From: Phlebotomus papatasi
Lineage: Eukaryota; Arthropoda; Insecta; Diptera; Psychodidae
Assembly (NCBI RefSeq): GCF_024763615.1
Contig: NC_077222.1
Coordinates: forward strand, 90,892,001-90,956,000
Direction: 5' to 3'
DNA: 64,000 bases
Part shown: positions 46,611 to 58,996 of the stretch, piece after piece
Numbering within the stretch: position 1 is the stretch's first letter
Layout: each line of letters opens with the position of its first letter
Made by a program: the position numbers and the translations under genes
Notes under the pieces: model-generated
Seen by the model: the letters and a program-made list of their open reading frames with translations, nothing else
What the model was told of the DNA's origin: nothing
Database searches by the model: none

Positions 46611-47657
46611 ATGAATAAATTGCGAGAGTTTCGCGCCAAATCGCCTCAATTGGGTGGGAATTTTCTCAATTCAATCTCACGCAGTTGCTCCAATGTTAGT
46701 CACAAATTCCTCAGGCGAAGTCCCGGTCGTCGTGCCAATCACCATCGTGCCATCTCATCCGGAAGCTACGATCTCACCGGTGCCACAGAGCATCGATTGG
46801 AGATTGGCCATCCGATTCTCATCAACAAAACCGCTATTGATGTGGACAGCATAGATTTGCGCAGTAAACCAACAGAAGCGGATTCAATGATCCTCGAAGC
46901 GGATTCCATAGCTGAATCGGAAGAATCCGAACTATCCTGCGCCCCACATCTTCAAGAGATAAGCTTCTCCTTCCTCCCTGAAGAAGAAGCCAATACAGCA
47001 GACTACGAAATCCCGCCAAATCCAAAGAGAGTCCCACCCCAAGAAACTCCTCCAAAGACCTTCTCAATGAACAAGTCCAAATCCTCAACAAATCTCCACA
47101 AATCCGAGCTCACTGTCTACCTCAGGAGATGCTCTTCAGTGCGCCTCATTAAGCACCAAGTATCCACAATTGAGATACCACGAGAAGATTTGAGAACTCA
47201 CGTGCCTGGACGAAAATCCCTCCCACCGGAATTTCCACCACCGCCTCCTCCGCCAATAATCTCTGAGAATCAGTATGAAACTGCAGGGAGTCACCTCCGG
47301 AGAGCTAGTTACTCAAAAGCCGTCAAAGACTCAGATAGTGGAGAAGAAATTCCCAAAGAACCATCTCTGGAGGATCTTCAGGACATCCTCGAAAGCATGA
47401 AGAAAGAAACAGAACAGAACCCAGGAAAAAGTCTCACGCACATCCTATCTGAGAGTCGGATGAATTTGCTGAAAGGGAGGAATCTCAAGATGCCTCATTT
47501 CAACGCTTCTAAAGCAAAAAATGCCTGGAGTGGATTTAGGCACTGGGTGGAGGAAGAAGTGGCCAAAGTGCGTCCTCATGCAGAGGAAGAACCTGAGAAG
47601 GATGATCCTGCTACCAGCAACCATCAGCATGAGGAGGAAAATAGCCCTCAAGATGAG
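46611..47657 (+). CDS. nost (Nostrin), long alternative N-terminal exon, 349 codons
   Basis: One open frame from ATG 46611 runs 349 codons to DE, then the donor GTAACA at 47658 in phase 0. It joins the phase-0 acceptor at 56961. The protein is disordered and contains a basic, Ser-rich start (RSCSNVSHKFLRRSPGRR), acidic stretches, TPPKTFSMNKSKSSTN, a run PPEFPPPPPPPIISENQYE suited to SH3 or EVH1 binding, and a more helical end (MPHFNASKAKNAWSGFRHWV). Codon use and composition clearly differ from the intron. No named domain is seen. If the intron were retained, 17 more codons and a stop at 47711 would follow. Its place in nost is inferred from strand, phase and position. Confidence 0.75.
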
Positions 47658-47828
47658 GTAACATTGTCATCATCCAGTGTGTTGTCCAGTTCACCCATTC
47701 TGTGTTTGTGAATTTTTAAACTGACGCGTCCAAAAAGCTCATTAATTTGTCTATGTTGCATATTTGGCAAAATACTCTGACCAGAGCCGGCTTTTACAAG
47801 CCCGCAGTCTTACTTGAAAATTGCAGTA

Positions 47829-48246
47829 TAGGGGAAAGTACTCTCCCTTCGAACGTTCATGCCTTCACTGAGAGACCCTGCAGCATTAATCCAAAATCGG
47901 TGTAAATATTACCCTTTTTAGGAGTATTAGGGGTTAAAGTTACCCTTTTTCATGTTAATTTTACCCTTAAAAAGGTGTAAATTTAACATTAAAAAATTTT
48001 GATATATTTTTACACCTAAAAAGTGTTAAAGTTATGAGGAAAAAAGTTAATCGCACCCTTTTTTTTCTAAGTGTTCCAATAATGTGAATTTCTTCTACTT
48101 TTCTTAAGAGATTTATACATGATTATCACATAATTATCTATAATAATTGATAATAAGCTAACTAATATTTGATAGAAATGTTTAAGTCTCTTAGGAAAAC
48201 TTAAAGAAAATTCACATTATTCGAAGGCATGAACCTATCCCCTATA
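47829..48246. mobile_element. MITE 'TAGGGGAAAGTACTC', full copy, interrupted
   Basis: TAGGGGAAAGTACTCTCCCT at the left; GAAGGCATGAACCTATCCCC then TATA at the right. It is split by MITE B at 47867-48073. The family matches the partial copy at 1225. Confidence 0.8.
47867..48073. mobile_element. MITE family B, copy 4, nested
   Basis: ACTGAGAGACCCTGCAGCAT at the left, TTTTTTTTCTAAGTG at the right, with the family B body between. The flanks ...CATGCCTTC and TTCCAATAATG rejoin the outer element. Confidence 0.8.
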
Positions 48247-49458
48247 TGATATCGATCTTAAATTCATCAAAAATCCGTATCAAAACCGGTTTCAATGATT
48301 TTAGAACAATTGCTTTGAAAAAAAGTTTTGTCAAGTTAACAAGAAAAGTTTGTTATAAGGATGACAAATTTCTTCAAATTGATAAACAACATCCTTTTGA
48401 CAAAATTTCAACGAAATCCATTTGTACTCTTAACAAAATATTTTTTTTTGAGAGTGAGTAGAAAGAGGTAAACCTTTACAGATAAAGTTTACCGTGAATA
48501 TTTGTGCAAATATTTGCGAATTCTATTTTAACGAAACTTTGTAATTGTTTATAGAATTTTTATTGGGAGGTGTTCAGACAAGTACGAACATTTTAGTCAA
48601 ACGTTCGCGAAGTTTTGGCAAATGAACAATTATGCTAATTTGAATACAAAGCACAAAAATGTCTGCTAGTATTTATTTTTCAAATAATTGTTTATGAGAA
48701 AGTGCAAAATTTTACAAACGTTGGAATTAAATGATTAACAAACGTTTTGTATTTATTTCCGGACGTTACAAACATTTACAAAAATATTACATATTCTGAG
48801 TTAGTAATGTAATTTCCTTGTTATATTTATAAACTACTCCTATTTCTCAAAGTTAATTCGCAAATGAAGTAAAATTCTTCAAATCTGATACTGACTTTAA
48901 GATCATAATATTTTTAATAATTTACTAAAAAAAATTGTGAAATTATTACACTGCCTGGGACAAATTACCGCTACAACTCTTTAATCAGAATTACAAATCA
49001 GTGAAAACAATTTCTTCTTTTACTGTTTAGTTCATAGAAACCATCTCCGCTGAAGTATAAGTTTATTTGAAATTTATCGAGAAATTCTAGAGATTAGGCC
49101 GTACAGAAAATTACCAGAGTTCCTCTTCCAAAGAAATATTCGGGATCGAAAAAGAGCCGGCGAATTCACTCCAGTAACACAGAAATATTGCATACCCACA
49201 GGAGAGGTCTTTGAAATAAGTTACGGAAACGCCGTGATATATGCAAAACATTTTCAGTGCCAACGGCTTATAAGAAATGTATTTGAAGTTTACCGCGTGA
49301 AAAAAATTGCATACATTTAGGGGCAATTCAAAAATTATTTTATAAAATGAGCTCCCAATAGTAGGAAATTCATATCAAATTTTTTCAATCTGTTTTCACT
49401 TAAGCCGGAACTCCTTGTAAACTCAATAACAAATGACCTCGTAATGTGCTGGATATAC
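48247..49458 (+). other. nost intron with diverged repeats
   Basis: 48290-48470 has TTTTGTCAAGTTAAC words like those at 63005-63440. 48490-48790 has GTTCGTAA-type words. No gene. Confidence 0.45.
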
Positions 49459-49565
49459 CTACGACTTAAGCCAAGAGATGCTTTAACGTAATAATAATCA
49501 AAATAATGATTAGACTACATTCCCATCAGTTTCCCACTAAGTTGTCTCTCGGCTTAAGTCGTAAG
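49459..49565. mobile_element. MITE family G, copy 2
   Basis: TACGACTTAAGCCAAGAGAT at the left, CTCTCGGCTTAAGTCGTA at the right. A solo end (CTCGCCTTAAGTCGTAAG) is at 18596. Confidence 0.75.
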
Positions 49566-49568
49566 ACT

Positions 49569-49780
49569 GTCTTCAGACTAGAGGTTTAGACCAGTTCCCG
49601 AGGGTCTTAAAACCTTAAACAGCAATCGATTTTATTGATTTTTCAAAATGTATATAGATCATTTTTCCTTAATAATCTAATCCTAAGTCAAAATTTTCCA
49701 AAAAATCTTGACTGATAAGATATTAGAGAAGTTAAGCCATATGGCTAAGCCTTAGGTCTGAAGCTCGCGTAAGACTGTTT
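49569..49780. mobile_element. MITE family H, copy 2
   Basis: GTCTTCAGACTAGAGGTTTA at the left, TAAGCCTTAGGTCTGAAGCT at the right. It is intact and adjacent to family G copy 2. Confidence 0.8.
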
Positions 49781-50370
49781 AGGGTATAACACGGCTAGTG
49801 ATGTATAAGACCGCTCTCTTATTTCTTCTTTATTTATTTATTTTTAACATTTTATGGAATAGGTATTTTTATCGATTGATAATTGGGTGTTTTCATAAAC
49901 ATGTTTATTTTTCCAAACGATCTCATACTATCGAATTTTTGTCAAAATAAGCCTCATGGCCCAAAACTTTGGCAAGAGAGTCGGTAAGGGAGGGTAAGAA
50001 AAAAAGAAACAAATGATCTCCATGCTTAAAAAATCAATTAATTAAACAATAAAGCATATAAAGTGTGTAAAAGCAATATAAAAGTTTAATGTGATTTGCT
50101 AGGATAGTTAAAAGTTAAATTTATGTAATATACAACACTGCTTTTAGAAATAATTAGATATTTAGTCAGTAAATGATAAGTAATTTCGACTGTAAAAGAA
50201 ACTATTTTGATCAAACACGTAAATGATCCGAAACTATTTGTAATCGTACCTGAAATGCTAATATTTTATAAAATATTTGCTGATAAAATAAATCAAAATA
50301 TTGCTATCAATATTATTATTAAATTAAATTTAAATTAAAGTAAATATAACTAAAATCAATAAAAATCAAG

Positions 50371-50532
50371 TAAGGTAAAGTGTCCTCGAGTCGACCGGTG
50401 GTTAATATTTTAATGTTTAATGGTGAATTTCTATAAAATTGTCACTGATTCGATCATACGCCAAATATTAGTGCAAATACAAATAAATAGAATAAATAAC
50501 TCTATCGGTCAACTTGAGGGCACTTTACCCTA
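50371..50532. mobile_element. small MITE (TAAGGTAAAGTGTCCTCGAG)
   Basis: TAAGGTAAAGTGTCCTCGAG and TCGACCGG at the left pair with CGGTCAACTTGAGGGCACTT and TACCCTA at the right. Confidence 0.75.
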
Positions 50533-52540
50533 CTTGCTGGATTTTTTAAATCGAATTTTCCTGTTTTATTAAGAAAGCTCTTTATAATCAGCACAACATT
50601 TTTTATTAGAATTGTAGTAAATACATCGAGGAATATCGGTGAAACCTTCCTTCAGTTAAATAGTTTTACAATTATCTGGTTCATAAAATATTAATTTATC
50701 ACTACCGTAAATCATTAAATATTTAAGAAATTTTTATTCGAAAAGCAGAGAAGTTGCAACTCTAAATTGTGAAATGCTAATTAGCATATATATATATATA
50801 TATAGGAACCCACTAAAAAATAATCTTCAGTCTCCATGCAATAATTAAAAGCTTTATTTTATCTTTTTAATTTTTATTATTAAGTTCTTAATCTAGAACT
50901 TCAATTTAAAAAGAAACGTCGCGTCCGTCGGTCTTGTAAAATTGCTTGGAATTCTGCATATAGAAATCTTTCTGATACAATATCTTCAATAAAAAAACTT
51001 CATATAGAAAGCACAATTTCCACGCAATTTTGACAAATTGTAGGCTTTCTGGAAAACTTAAGAATAAAAATATTGCAGGGTTTCATTGATATAAAGGTCG
51101 TTTGCTTGAGAAATTTTGCGAGAAAAGCTTCCTCTTAAAATAAAAATTTTTCAATAGCGACCGTGAAATTTTCAAAGATGTTACTTTCAAGATTACGTGG
51201 ACAGATCTGTGTGAAAAAAGTGAAAAGGCTAATTCATAAATCAGTGAAAATATCATTTTTAGCACTACCTCGTAGTGCTTTAATTTGGGAGACGGAGAAA
51301 GTGATTTTTCAGACAAAATCCCACATCAAATTCTGAAGATCACTCCCTCGAAAAATTTCACATTTCCAAAACAAATTTCCATCACACTTTGAGAGAATTT
51401 TTCCTAAATGAGAGAAAGTCACGACAATCCCTAATATCAATTGCCGCACAGGGCGAAAGTACACGCATGTTGAATTTTTCTCATCATCGTAAATTCCTTT
51501 TGGAAAAGAAATAGGGGGGAATAATTTAAAAGTTACTTATTAAGATATCACCTTTGAAATATATAGGGGAATAATTCATTAATATCAATGAGGCAGTTAA
51601 AAAAATGCACCATGAAAGCAACTAGGAAACATTTGCTAATTTCATTAAACAAACTCTCAATCATTTAATTGAGTGATTGAAGATTTTTTTCTATGTTATC
51701 CATTAAGCCACTCAAACGTGTCGAAATGGCATAAAATTTATTCTTTAAAGTGTGTCTTCAGGGGGGAAAAAGAGGCCTATCGATGGTATAATTGACCTCT
51801 AAATTAAAAAGTGACATACAGGGAATTTCTTTAGGGCATTTTGTGGAAATTTTATTGATTCATTATTGTACAGGTCTTACAGTCACTCTTTTGCAATATA
51901 TCATAAAATTATTTAATGTGTGATTGATAGCGGAAGATAAATTGCATTGAACAACCTTGACCTCCTAACTGATGATCTTGGCGCTTCACAAGAAGCTGTT
52001 AGTTTATTGTCTTTGACGAATAATTCTCTGTAGTCTCTGAGAATAAGAATACAGAGCATTTCCCATGAAAATTGCACACACTTCTGATTAATTGCAAGAC
52101 AAGTTGGGACAGAGTTGATGAAGAATAGATAAGATTCAATGTTCACATGGCATCTTAAACCACTGATCAAAGCATAAACAGAAACAGACATAATCATTAC
52201 TTAGATACGATCAAATATTTCATTCACTGAATATTTTAGGATTTCGAAGCTCAATAGATCAATTATAATAAATTTTCATTAGAAAAGCAAAGTGATTGAT
52301 ACTGTATGGCTAGTGTTTTTGAGCTATAGAAGATTAGGCAGCGTTTAGATAAGAAGTGTCAGTAAAAGTACAGACGAAAATTATATTTAAGTTATTAATA
52401 GAAAGGTTTTTATTAATTAAATTTTACTAAAATTAAATTATTAAAATAATTAAATTGGTAGTAGCCACTATATACCTATACAATATTAGTTTGGACAACT
52501 ATATTAATATTAGTTGTGGCAACTATATAATTATTAGTAT
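50533..52540 (+). other. nost intron, no gene seen
   Basis: AT-rich. The only distinct item is an ATAT microsatellite at about 50785-50804. Confidence 0.5.
50785..50804. repeat. TA dinucleotide microsatellite
   Basis: About nine uninterrupted TA units. Confidence 0.9.
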
Positions 52541-53247
52541 ATGGTACTATTTCAATGAAAAATGAACATGCACAGTAAAAAAAAAATTACAATGATAATA
52601 GTTGGTTTGCTTTTTTACCACGATTATTCTTGTAAAGTTACTCAAATTATGTATTTGAGCAAAACAAGTAATCTGAAAATGTGTATCTTAAATTTTATGT
52701 AATCGTAAACTGTGTAATCAATTAAATGATGAAATATTGTACTTTTTAAGTAATGATCTATTGCTAATGCAAAAGTAGAGAGAATACTGTAACGGAAGTA
52801 GTTTTTTTTACATCTCATGGTATCAAATTTCACTTTTTTGTGTTACATTACGTCTTTTTTCACCGTACGGCCAAAATAAGCGAATAATTACACAACTGTG
52901 TACATATTTCAAAGATTTCATGTAACATTACACAGTTTTCAGACAAAATGTGTAGAAATTAAATAAATGTGTACCAGTACACAGAAATACACGTTTAATG
53001 TAAAATTTACAATGAAAATTATGGTAAAGGAGCCAAAAATTTTTTACTGTGTGTATTTTTAGTACTTTACTGTTCTCAAGTGTTTCTACATAATCGATGC
53101 TCTTTGTATTTGTTACGACTGTGTAGAACACGGCGAGGATTATGGAAAATAGTCGAGACAGGAAACACAAGAAAAGTCGATAATGCAGAAGCACTTGAGA
53201 ACAGTAAAGTGCTAAAAAAATGTTCATTTTTCATTGAAATAGCACCA
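52541..53247. mobile_element. MITE family I, copy 1, split by a nested element
   Basis: TGGTACTATTTCAATGAAAA at 52542 pairs with TTTTCATTGAAATAGCACCA ending at 53247. After the nested element at 52571-53051 come TTTACTGTTCTCAAGTGTTT and its inverse near 53190. The other two copies at 55591-55870 and 55968-56191 have no such insert. Confidence 0.8.
52571..53051. mobile_element. CACAGTAAAAAA-type TIR element, nested
   Basis: CACAGTAAAAAAAAAATTAC pairs with TTTTTTACTGTG at 53051. Subterminal TTACAATGATAATAG and its partner are also inverted. It shares the TIR with the 1.2-kb element at 38873-40082, as a short internally deleted relative would. Confidence 0.75.
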
Positions 53248-53584
53248 TTACGTGAGATCCCAAATAAGTAGATAGAGAATACCCTGATGGATTTATCGTA
53301 TTTACAAAGAGAAAGTTGCTTTGTCCTGGCGAAAAAGGACCTCCTTTTCCTCTATCACTTTCTTGTAATCGATAACAAAACACTTTTTTTCTTATTGTAC
53401 CATTTTTTTTTAATAAAAAACCAATAGATTGGATTGATATTCTCGGAAAACTTATTGAAAAACAAATTCTATGGCAAATTCTTTATGAGAAAAGGGTTAA
53501 TAGAGACTTCTGCTTTCGAGTTGCCCGATGAACCTGCAAAACATATTTTCCCGGTAGATGGCGACTTATGTCATACCAGCTACT

Positions 53585-53822
53585 ACAGTAGACTCTCTCT
53601 CAATCGGGAATATGGGGCAAAATGTCATCCGGTTTAGCGATAGAATTGAGCGTCAAAGCCTTTGTAAATTCCACAAAAAGCGCTCAATTGTAAAGAATCA
53701 CGATGAAATAGGAAGAACTGCGGCGAATTTGAGCGAATTAGCTTCATAATTAAACGTGAAAATTGTCAACAAAATTTGTCGCCCGATTGAAAAAGAGCCG
53801 ATTGAGTGAGAGTCTTACTGTA
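53585..53822. mobile_element. MITE (ACAGTAGACTCTCTCTCAAT)
   Basis: ACAGTAGACTCTCTCTCAAT with CGG at the left pairs with CCG and ATTGAGTGAGAGTCTTACTG at the right. The body has GGGCAAAATGTCATCCGG. ORFs over it are by-products. Confidence 0.75.
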
Positions 53823-55590
53823 TATACTATATTAGTTGGGGGAACTACATAATATTAGTTGTGGCAACTATCATTTTATTAGTATTATTTTTTTCAGTAA
53901 TTTAGCAATTAAATAATAAAATTCTTGAAAATTAAAATTAAATTGATATATTATTTATATTTTCTACATGATTTCTGGTTAATTTTGCGCTAAATACTGG
54001 CAAAAATAGATTATTGGACTGAGCAGGGAGTATCTACTAAAATCAGAGAATATTTACTAAATATATCAATTTTTACTGACTAAAAATGGTTTATTTCTTG
54101 TTTTTATAAATAAAATATTATGTTGCAAAATGAATATTTTCTTAAGTGATGAGGGTGTAAATATTCTAAGTTTAAATGATTAACTGTTTTATTGGTTAAA
54201 AAAAATCCAAATTAATCTTTAAAACTAAATATGCATTATCTTTTTTTAGTATTGTTGTGATTTATAAACAGTTTTTAACAAATAGTTCGCTCATCAGACC
54301 ATCGTCATTACCACAAATTGGAATTTCTTTGCGTTTATTAAAAAAGCTTAAATATTTTTTAAACCAAATTGTACATTATTTCCATGGGGATTCGATCGTC
54401 GAAGATTGGCTCCCGAGTAAGTTGGTCATAAACGCTAAGACGGCGGTGAACGCATAAATCTCTTGCCTCTAAAAGAGGCGCACAGTTTCAAAGGCAATTT
54501 TATTTGAAAATAAATTAATAAAACAAACGTTCAGATACTTCAGATATGATCGATATGATAATCGAACCAGCATTATTTTGAGTTACAAAACCAGAGCTTT
54601 GTCTATTGGTCTTTTGAGGCCATAAAAGACTGATTTCGGATGTATCACTGCACATGACACCTCTAAATCTGAATCATCATTGAAAATCCCAATTTTATGA
54701 ATCATTCCCCTGATTATTCATTATATCGATAATGACTTTGTTATCGCAAATCTCTAATCTACCATCTTAACAAGTCTACTGAGAATGTGACTTATCCAGA
54801 TGAGGATGAGTAGAGAGATGGCAAATGGAGCTTATGACGAGACATCGGGTTCAACAATGATTAAAAACTGTGTTAATTTGTCTTCTATGGCCTCATACTA
54901 ACAGTTAATTCTTACCTGAGCTCTTTATCACTCACGACACGTCTATCCGCTATTTAGCACTCGTACAGTGTCTTCTAACTGCTCTAAGAACTCAATTTTA
55001 TTACCTCCAAACGGATGGCACCTTTAAGAGTGATTCAAGAGACTTGCTTTATAGCTTGGGGTGTTTCATTTTTTTCCGAATCTTCTTACAATGTCATTCT
55101 AATTGAATATTTGTTATATTTTGTAAACTTGTTTTTTAACGATTACGTATAGTTGATTAACCCATTAAGACCCAATAATATTATGAATTCGTAAGTTTCT
55201 TACGAAAGAAATGTTGACGTTAAGAATTTTATACTTTATATTATGTGATTCAGCTTTGATCTTCAGTTTTTTTTTTCTTAAATTAACAAAAATTACAGAA
55301 TAATGCAAGCAATTACGTAAATGTGAAATCATCTCAAATTATGAAAAAAAATCATTAACCTAAAAAAAAAGGTTGTAGTAAAGGGGATAAGGTGTTCACG
55401 ATCTAAAAGATCCTGCCCTAATCTTCATCTTTTCCTACAAAAATTAACGAGTACCGTTTTTCAGATGAAAAATACACAATTTTGTAAAAACAAAACGACA
55501 CTGGTCAGGATTGGACGATTAATGCGATTCTATCATCCTACTCTTTATTAAATTTTTGTGCAAATCTATTGAACAATCCTGACAGGATAA
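53823..55590 (+). other. nost intron, no feature recognised
   Basis: AT-rich. A 66-codon ORF at 54257 lacks any motif. Confidence 0.45.
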
Positions 55591-55870
55591 TAGTGCTATT
55601 CCAATGAAAAACGAAATGAGGAAATCTTACTCCTGAACATTTTTTTCAGCACGACTGTTCTCAAGTGCTTCTGTGATATCGACTTTCTTTGTGTTGATTC
55701 TTGTCTCGACTATTTTCACCACTCCTCGCCATGTTATAAAACCACCAAAACAGTTATGACAGCAACCAACCCAAAGAAAAGTCGATTATGTAGAAGAATT
55801 TCAGAACAGTCATGTAATAAAAAATATTCAGGAAATAGATTTCCCCTTTTCATTTTTCACTGAAATAGCA
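55591..55870. mobile_element. MITE family I, copy 2
   Basis: TAGTGCTATTCCAATGAAAA at the left, TTTTCACTGAAATAGCA at the right. The inner arms ACTGTTCTCAAGTGCTTCTG and ATTTCAGAACAGTC pair imperfectly. Confidence 0.7.
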
Positions 55871-55967
55871 CAATTTTTTCCTAGAAACAATAAGTCTTAA
55901 ATTTTTGTTATTCCGGACTTGGAAATAATAAAATGTCCCCGACAACTATTTTAAACGATAAATAAAC

Positions 55968-56191
55968 CTGAACATGTTTTTTTTAGTATTACACTGTTCT
56001 CAAGTGTTTCTACATTATCGACTTTCTTTGTGTTCGTTTCTGTTTCGACTGTTTATTGCTTTTCAGAACATGGCGGCGACTGGTTAAAACAGTCGAGACA
56101 GGAACCAACACAGAAAAGTCGATAATAAAGGAGCACTTGAGAACAGTAAAGTGCTAAAAAGAAACATGTTCATTTTTCATTGGAATACCAC
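55968..56191. mobile_element. MITE family I, copy 3
   Basis: CTGAACATG then TTACACTGTTCTCAAGTGTT at the left pair with AGCACTTGAGAACAGTAAAG and CATGTTCATTTTTCATTGGA at the right. The outer few bases of the left end are missing. Confidence 0.7.
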
Positions 56192-56481
56192 TATAATATG
56201 GTTTGTGCAGCATTGTGATAAAACTATTTTTCGTTTGTTCAATTAAAACTAAACACCCTTAAGGTTCTTCGTGTATGCAAAAAAAGCTCTTTCATTAATT
56301 CCTTCCGCGGCCTGTCGTCACTTTCTAATGGGGCAATTTGAAATATGGGAACAGCGGACAAGATTGGAATGCAACAATTAAAAAAATATGAAAATATTAT
56401 TACTTTGAGAGAGAAAAAAATGGTGTGTTTAGCTGAAAATGAGCGCCAGCAATTGCATGATAACTTGTTGACTCCTCTATT

Positions 56482-56751
56482 GTGTGTGTCTGTTCCAAGT
56501 TTCAACTCTTCAACCAAAACATGCCATCCGGAAACTCTTCTTTCCACTCCACACGTCTGTGTCTCGCACACCTATACCCATTCTCTTCGCCTGGCTGCCT
56601 CGGAGTCTCCCCACATTTGTCCATTCCAGAGTTGGCCACGAAGAGGGAAACTCCGGAGAAGCAACCAGAGTCAGTTTCCACCCAAGAGACCCCAGAGTGT
56701 GAAGTGTCTGTGGCATTAGTTGTAGAAGAAGAAAAACAACACCTTTCCTAA
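56482..56751 (+). other. GC-richer ORF block upstream of the common nost exon; possible exon
   Basis: Three frames are open here. One reads PELATKRETPEKQPESVSTQ, then ETPECEVSVALVVEEEKQHL and a stop, which looks more protein-like than the surrounding intron. A good pyrimidine tract leads to ATTCCAG at 56629, but that site needs phase 1, and no donor fits phase 0 well. It could be a rare alternative exon, a 3' end for the long isoform, or chance. Confidence 0.2.
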
Positions 56752-56961
56752 CTAACTAGTATCATCTCTCATAAATGTGGATCTTCAGTACTCTCTATCA
56801 ATACCATTTTGAGGTGGTTTTAGCCAGAAGCACTTTACGAGTGATAATTTTCACATTTTACAAATTGCACTTGAGAACGTGTTTCTTCTTAAAATTATTA
56901 ATTAATTGCCGTGAAGTGAAATCAAAGTGAAATGCTGATGGTTTTTCCTTCTCTTCTTCAG

Positions 56962-57047
56962 GGTCAAAGTGGATTTGAAGAACTCCGACGCTACGTGAAG
57001 CAAGGCGATGATTTCAGTAAGGAAATGCTGGCGATTCTCCAGGAAAG
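56962..57047 (+). CDS. nost (Nostrin), common exon, start of F-BAR domain
   Basis: The acceptor CTTCTTCAG at 56961 opens GQSGFEELRRYVKQGDDFSK and EMLAILQER. FEELxxYxKQGxDFxKE is the usual first helix of Nostrin-type F-BAR (FCH) domains. The exon is 86 bases and ends with AG in phase 2 at the donor GTAAAC (57048); the next exon supplies G to make Arg. It accepts either first exon, since both end in phase 0. Confidence 0.9.
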
Positions 57048-57900
57048 GTAAACTACTTTTTGCTTATAACTCTGATCTCTTGCTCAAACCACTCAAGATT
57101 GTGCAGTTAATTTATGATACGAGTTTGTGAAATTTTCTGGATATTAATTGATATCATGATAGTTACGTTCGGAAATTATTTTAAAGACTCAATTGCAATG
57201 GATCTGAAGAAGTTCTTTCGAGGAAAAAAAGTTTTCAAGAGAAATTAGGTCAAATAAATTTTCTTTTAGCAAATTTTTGCAAAATACCCAACACTTTCTT
57301 GTGAGAATTTTACGCTTCATCAAAAATTATCTTCATTGGAAGTTGGACGTTAGGAATTTAATTAAATTCAATTTCTAAATCGCTGAACAGTCTTTGTGAA
57401 TTTTAATATATCTCACTTTATTTGTCTATGCACTGAAAGAAAAATCATTAAATTTTAAGAGGAACAAAAGTAATAGTTTACTGAATATATTGACTAAAAA
57501 TTGTTATTAAAATGAAATATTTATTAAAAGAAACATACAAAGATTATAAGAAAAATTATGAATCATCAAGCTTTGATTTTTAGACGAATAAATACGAATA
57601 AATCTCAATGAACAAATACAGAAGAGCAAGTAAATTACTTGATCAATAATTTTATCAGCATGAAAGATTTTTTTAGTAAAAAAAAAGTTAACATTTTTTT
57701 TAACTACTTTTTCTCGCAACGGAGTGTACTAAGTTTCAAAAAAATTTAGGGATTAAGAAATGATTTGCAGGGCCCCTAAACGATATTATAAAAAATATAA
57801 AACCAAAAATAATTCAAGACCATTAAGATTTGAGATAATCTTAAGATATTAAAGACCTTTGAGATAATCCCAAACACAAAGTATTTTTACTATCTTATGC

Positions 57901-58098
57901 CGGCTTCAGACTAGAGGTTTAGCCCAGTTCCCGAAGGTCTCAAAAATCTTAATAACAAGCAATTTTATTAAGATTTTTCAAAATATAATGAATCATTTGC
58001 CCTTGATATTCAATCCTAAATAATTCCTAAAAAATCATGCTTGACGAGGAATTAGAAGAATTAAGCCAGATAGTTAAGCCTTAGGTCTGAAGCCCGTA
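57901..58098. mobile_element. MITE family H, copy 3
   Basis: CGGCTTCAGACTAGAGGTTT at the left, TTAGGTCTGAAGCCCG at the right. Intact, inside the nost intron. Confidence 0.8.
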
Positions 58099-58603
58099 TT
58101 ATTGGCTTCCAAAAGCACAAAACCATTTAATTTGGATTACAAATCGATTTGTGGGGATGACTTTTTTAAAGCGTTGAACAAAATCTAATTTTTTAAAAAT
58201 TTTCGAAATAGACTTTTAAGAGAAATTTAAGGAAATTTTTCAGGAAAAGCCACAAGGGCGTCTAGAAAGAGCTTTTAGGGAATCTCTAGCTGGAGCTTGC
58301 AACATCAGGCCTCTTTTGAAAGAAACTTTCAAGATATTGAAATTCGTAACTCAGATCCATAAGGACGTTTTTGTATTCCTTGTTCAAATTCGTGAAAATC
58401 GATGTAGAATGAAATAAAAAACAGAATTTCCTGGAAAACCGTTCTTAAGTGGACTTCTCTGTCCTACAAATCCTGATAATAAGCTCAAATTAAAATTGAA
58501 CTGTGGGAATAAACCGACGTGAAGCTGCAAACAATATAGGGAAGTCCAGAAGTCATCGGGAAGGAACGATCACTCAGCGAAACACATCAACTGTCTCAAG
58601 AGC

Positions 58604-58632
58604 TTTCAGCTCGGCCTCTAAGCCTTCATCAG
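58604..58632 (-). ncRNA. hammerhead-like core, left arm of the second foldback
   Basis: The minus strand has CTGATGA (an exact match to the canonical box), then an extra A, GGCT, a loop, AGCT and GAAA. Stem II has one mismatch (GGCT/AGCT). Confidence 0.3.
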
Positions 58633-58967
58633 TGTTCAAGTTTTGCAATTCTTCTCTGAGGCTCGTACACGGTTTTGGTCAGGATTATAACAAGGCATAA
58701 GAGGGAACAATTTTTACAATTTGGTAATATTTGGCACAATTTTAGGTATTTTCCTTCTTCTTGGGTTTTGCTCAGAAAACCCAAGAGAGTTTCAATTATC
58801 AAGTAGTAGCTCAAAACCTAAGCTAAAGACCTAAAAAAATTGTGCTAAATATTACCAAAATTAAAAAAAGACAGTGCAGATATAGTGTCCTGTTCCCTCT
58901 TATTCCCTGTTATAATCCTGACCGAAACCCTGAACGAGCCTCAGAGAAGATTTGCAAGATTTGACCA

Positions 58968-58996
58968 CTGATTAAGGCTTGGAGGCCGAGCCGAAA
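58968..58996 (+). ncRNA. hammerhead-like core, right arm of the second foldback
   Basis: CTGATTA (58968, with one change from CUGANGA), extra A, GGCT (58976) pairing with AGCC (58989), then GAAA (58993-58996) and GC. The box change would probably kill cleavage, but the layout is the same as at 4522. Confidence 0.3.
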
